Assembly: GCF_003590945.1 (NCBI RefSeq)
Contig: NZ_QYUK01000011.1
Span: 3,752,909 to 3,816,908 of the forward strand
Direction: 5' to 3'
Length of the DNA: 64,000 bases
Source of the DNA: Oleomonas cavernae
GTDB lineage: Bacteria; Pseudomonadota; Alphaproteobacteria; Zavarziniales; Zavarziniaceae
Shown: in pieces, positions 63,418-64,000 of the stretch
Layout: each line of letters begins with the position of its first letter
Numbering within the stretch: the first letter of the stretch is position 1
Position numbers and translations under genes: made by a program
Notes under the pieces: generated by a model
Databases searched by the model: none
What the model was told of the DNA's origin: nothing
Seen by the model: only the letters and a program-made list of their open reading frames with translations

Positions 63418-64000
63418 ATGAGCCAGGAAGCCAGCCAAATGGATGTCGCCGTATTTTCGCCGGCCAAGGCACAATTGACGCGCCTGCTGAAAACCCAGAA
63501 GGCGGCGCATCTGGCCGCGGGCCCGCTCAGCGCCGACGAGCGCATCGCCTGGCTGGACCGGGTGATCGGGCTGATGGTCGATCACCAGGACGACATCGTC
63601 GAGGCCTTGGCTGCAGATTTCGGCAACCGCAGCCGCGAGGCGACCCTGGTCGCCGATGTCTTCGCCGTCATCGGCTCGCTGAAATACGCCAGGGAGAACC
63701 TGCGCGACTGGCTGGCCCCGCTCGGCTTCGAGACGCAGTTCCCCGATGCCGAGGCCCGCGTCGAATACCAGCCGCTGGGCGTCGTCGGCCTGATGAGCCC
63801 GTGGAATTTCCCCTTCAACCTGACCTTCGCGCCACTGGCCGGCATCATCGCCGCCGGCAATCGCTGCATCATCAAGCCGTCGGAATTCACCCCCGCCTCG
63901 TCCGCCCTGATCGCGCGCATGGTGGCCTCGGCCTTCGACGAGAGCGAGATCGCTGTTGTCACAGGCGATGCCGCGGTGGCCGCGCATTTCGCCGCCCTGC
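63418..64000 (+). CDS. Coniferyl-aldehyde-dehydrogenase-type aldehyde dehydrogenase, 3' end beyond window
   Basis: The first 194 residues are present, starting MSQEASQMDVAVFSPAKAQL with GGTGGAAG before the ATG; an in-frame ATG at 63391 directly after GGAGG is less likely. VVGLMSPWNFPFNLTFAPLA and AAGNRCIIKPSEFTPASSAL are the N-terminal NAD-binding motifs of the coniferyl aldehyde dehydrogenase subgroup. The catalytic Glu and Cys lie beyond base 64000. Divergent placement from the AlkB-like gene suggests it oxidises the aldehyde produced there. Confidence 0.85.
   Translation, partial: MSQEASQMDVAVFSPAKAQLTRLLKTQKAAHLAAGPLSADERIAWLDRVIGLMVDHQDDIVEALAADFGNRSREATLVADVFAVIGSLKYARENLRDWLAPLGFETQFPDAEARVEYQPLGVVGLMSPWNFPFNLTFAPLAGIIAAGNRCIIKPSEFTPASSALIARMVASAFDESEIAVVTGDAAVAAHFAAL

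Overview
High-GC DNA from a Gram-negative bacterium, most probably an alphaproteobacterium. The basis is a Ros/MucR-type regulator, RTX exoprotein style, a complete phenylacetyl-CoA catabolon and DUF1302/DUF1329 hydrocarbon-associated proteins; this is inference, because no rRNA or other taxonomic marker lies in the window. The window divides into an accessory left part (about 1-27 kb), a His-Xaa-Ser (Hxs) maturation system (27-30.7 kb) and an aromatic/hydrocarbon degradation island (31-64 kb).

Left part. A giant minus-strand exoprotein gene starts at 8795 with a lipase-like domain and runs off the left edge as RTX calcium-binding repeats; a membrane-anchored beta-propeller gene precedes it. 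Next come remnants of four transposase families (IS701-, IS481-, IS630- and IS5-like), a MucR-like regulator, two patatin-like phospholipases, a two-HKD phospholipase D, a DUF2252 protein, a DUF2278/lamin-tail protein, a membrane-anchored GH19-type hydrolase, a membrane-anchored thermonuclease and a small operon led by a protein with a caspase-like His/Cys pair. Divergent from that operon is hxsD-hxsB-hxsC-hxsA: two radical SAM maturases, a small partner and a secreted protein with seven His-Xaa-Ser triplets plus a peptidoglycan-binding domain. This is the least understood system in the window.

Right part. The minus-strand operon paaZABCDE-paaG-paaI-paaJ, with paaF, paaH and paaK nearby, encodes phenylacetate breakdown through phenylacetyl-CoA, its epoxide/oxepin and beta-oxidation to acetyl-CoA and succinyl-CoA. 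Inside it sits a styrene upper pathway: styA, an EthD-like gene, styB, styC, a divergent LysR gene and a phenylacetaldehyde dehydrogenase. Together they would take styrene via styrene oxide, phenylacetaldehyde and phenylacetate into the Paa route. DUF1329, DUF1302, an MMPL/RND transporter and a YCF48-like protein follow, probably for envelope handling of hydrophobic substrate. A TetR gene at 58488 and six related palindromes (ACCGNNCGNNCGGT-like) in front of paa promoters suggest a PaaR-type regulon. An AbiEi/AbiEii toxin-antitoxin pair lies between two copies of a tRNA-Arg 3' half, followed by an AlkB-like monooxygenase, a second styrene-oxide-isomerase-like protein and the start of an aldehyde dehydrogenase.

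Sequence quality. Six gene interruptions, in four different genes and on both strands, are all of the same sign (one base missing), and each is repaired by adding one G/C to a G/C run. This looks more like systematic homopolymer shortening than independent gene decay, so the broken genes (RTX/lipase, phospholipase D, DUF2278, phenylacetaldehyde dehydrogenase) may be intact in the organism.
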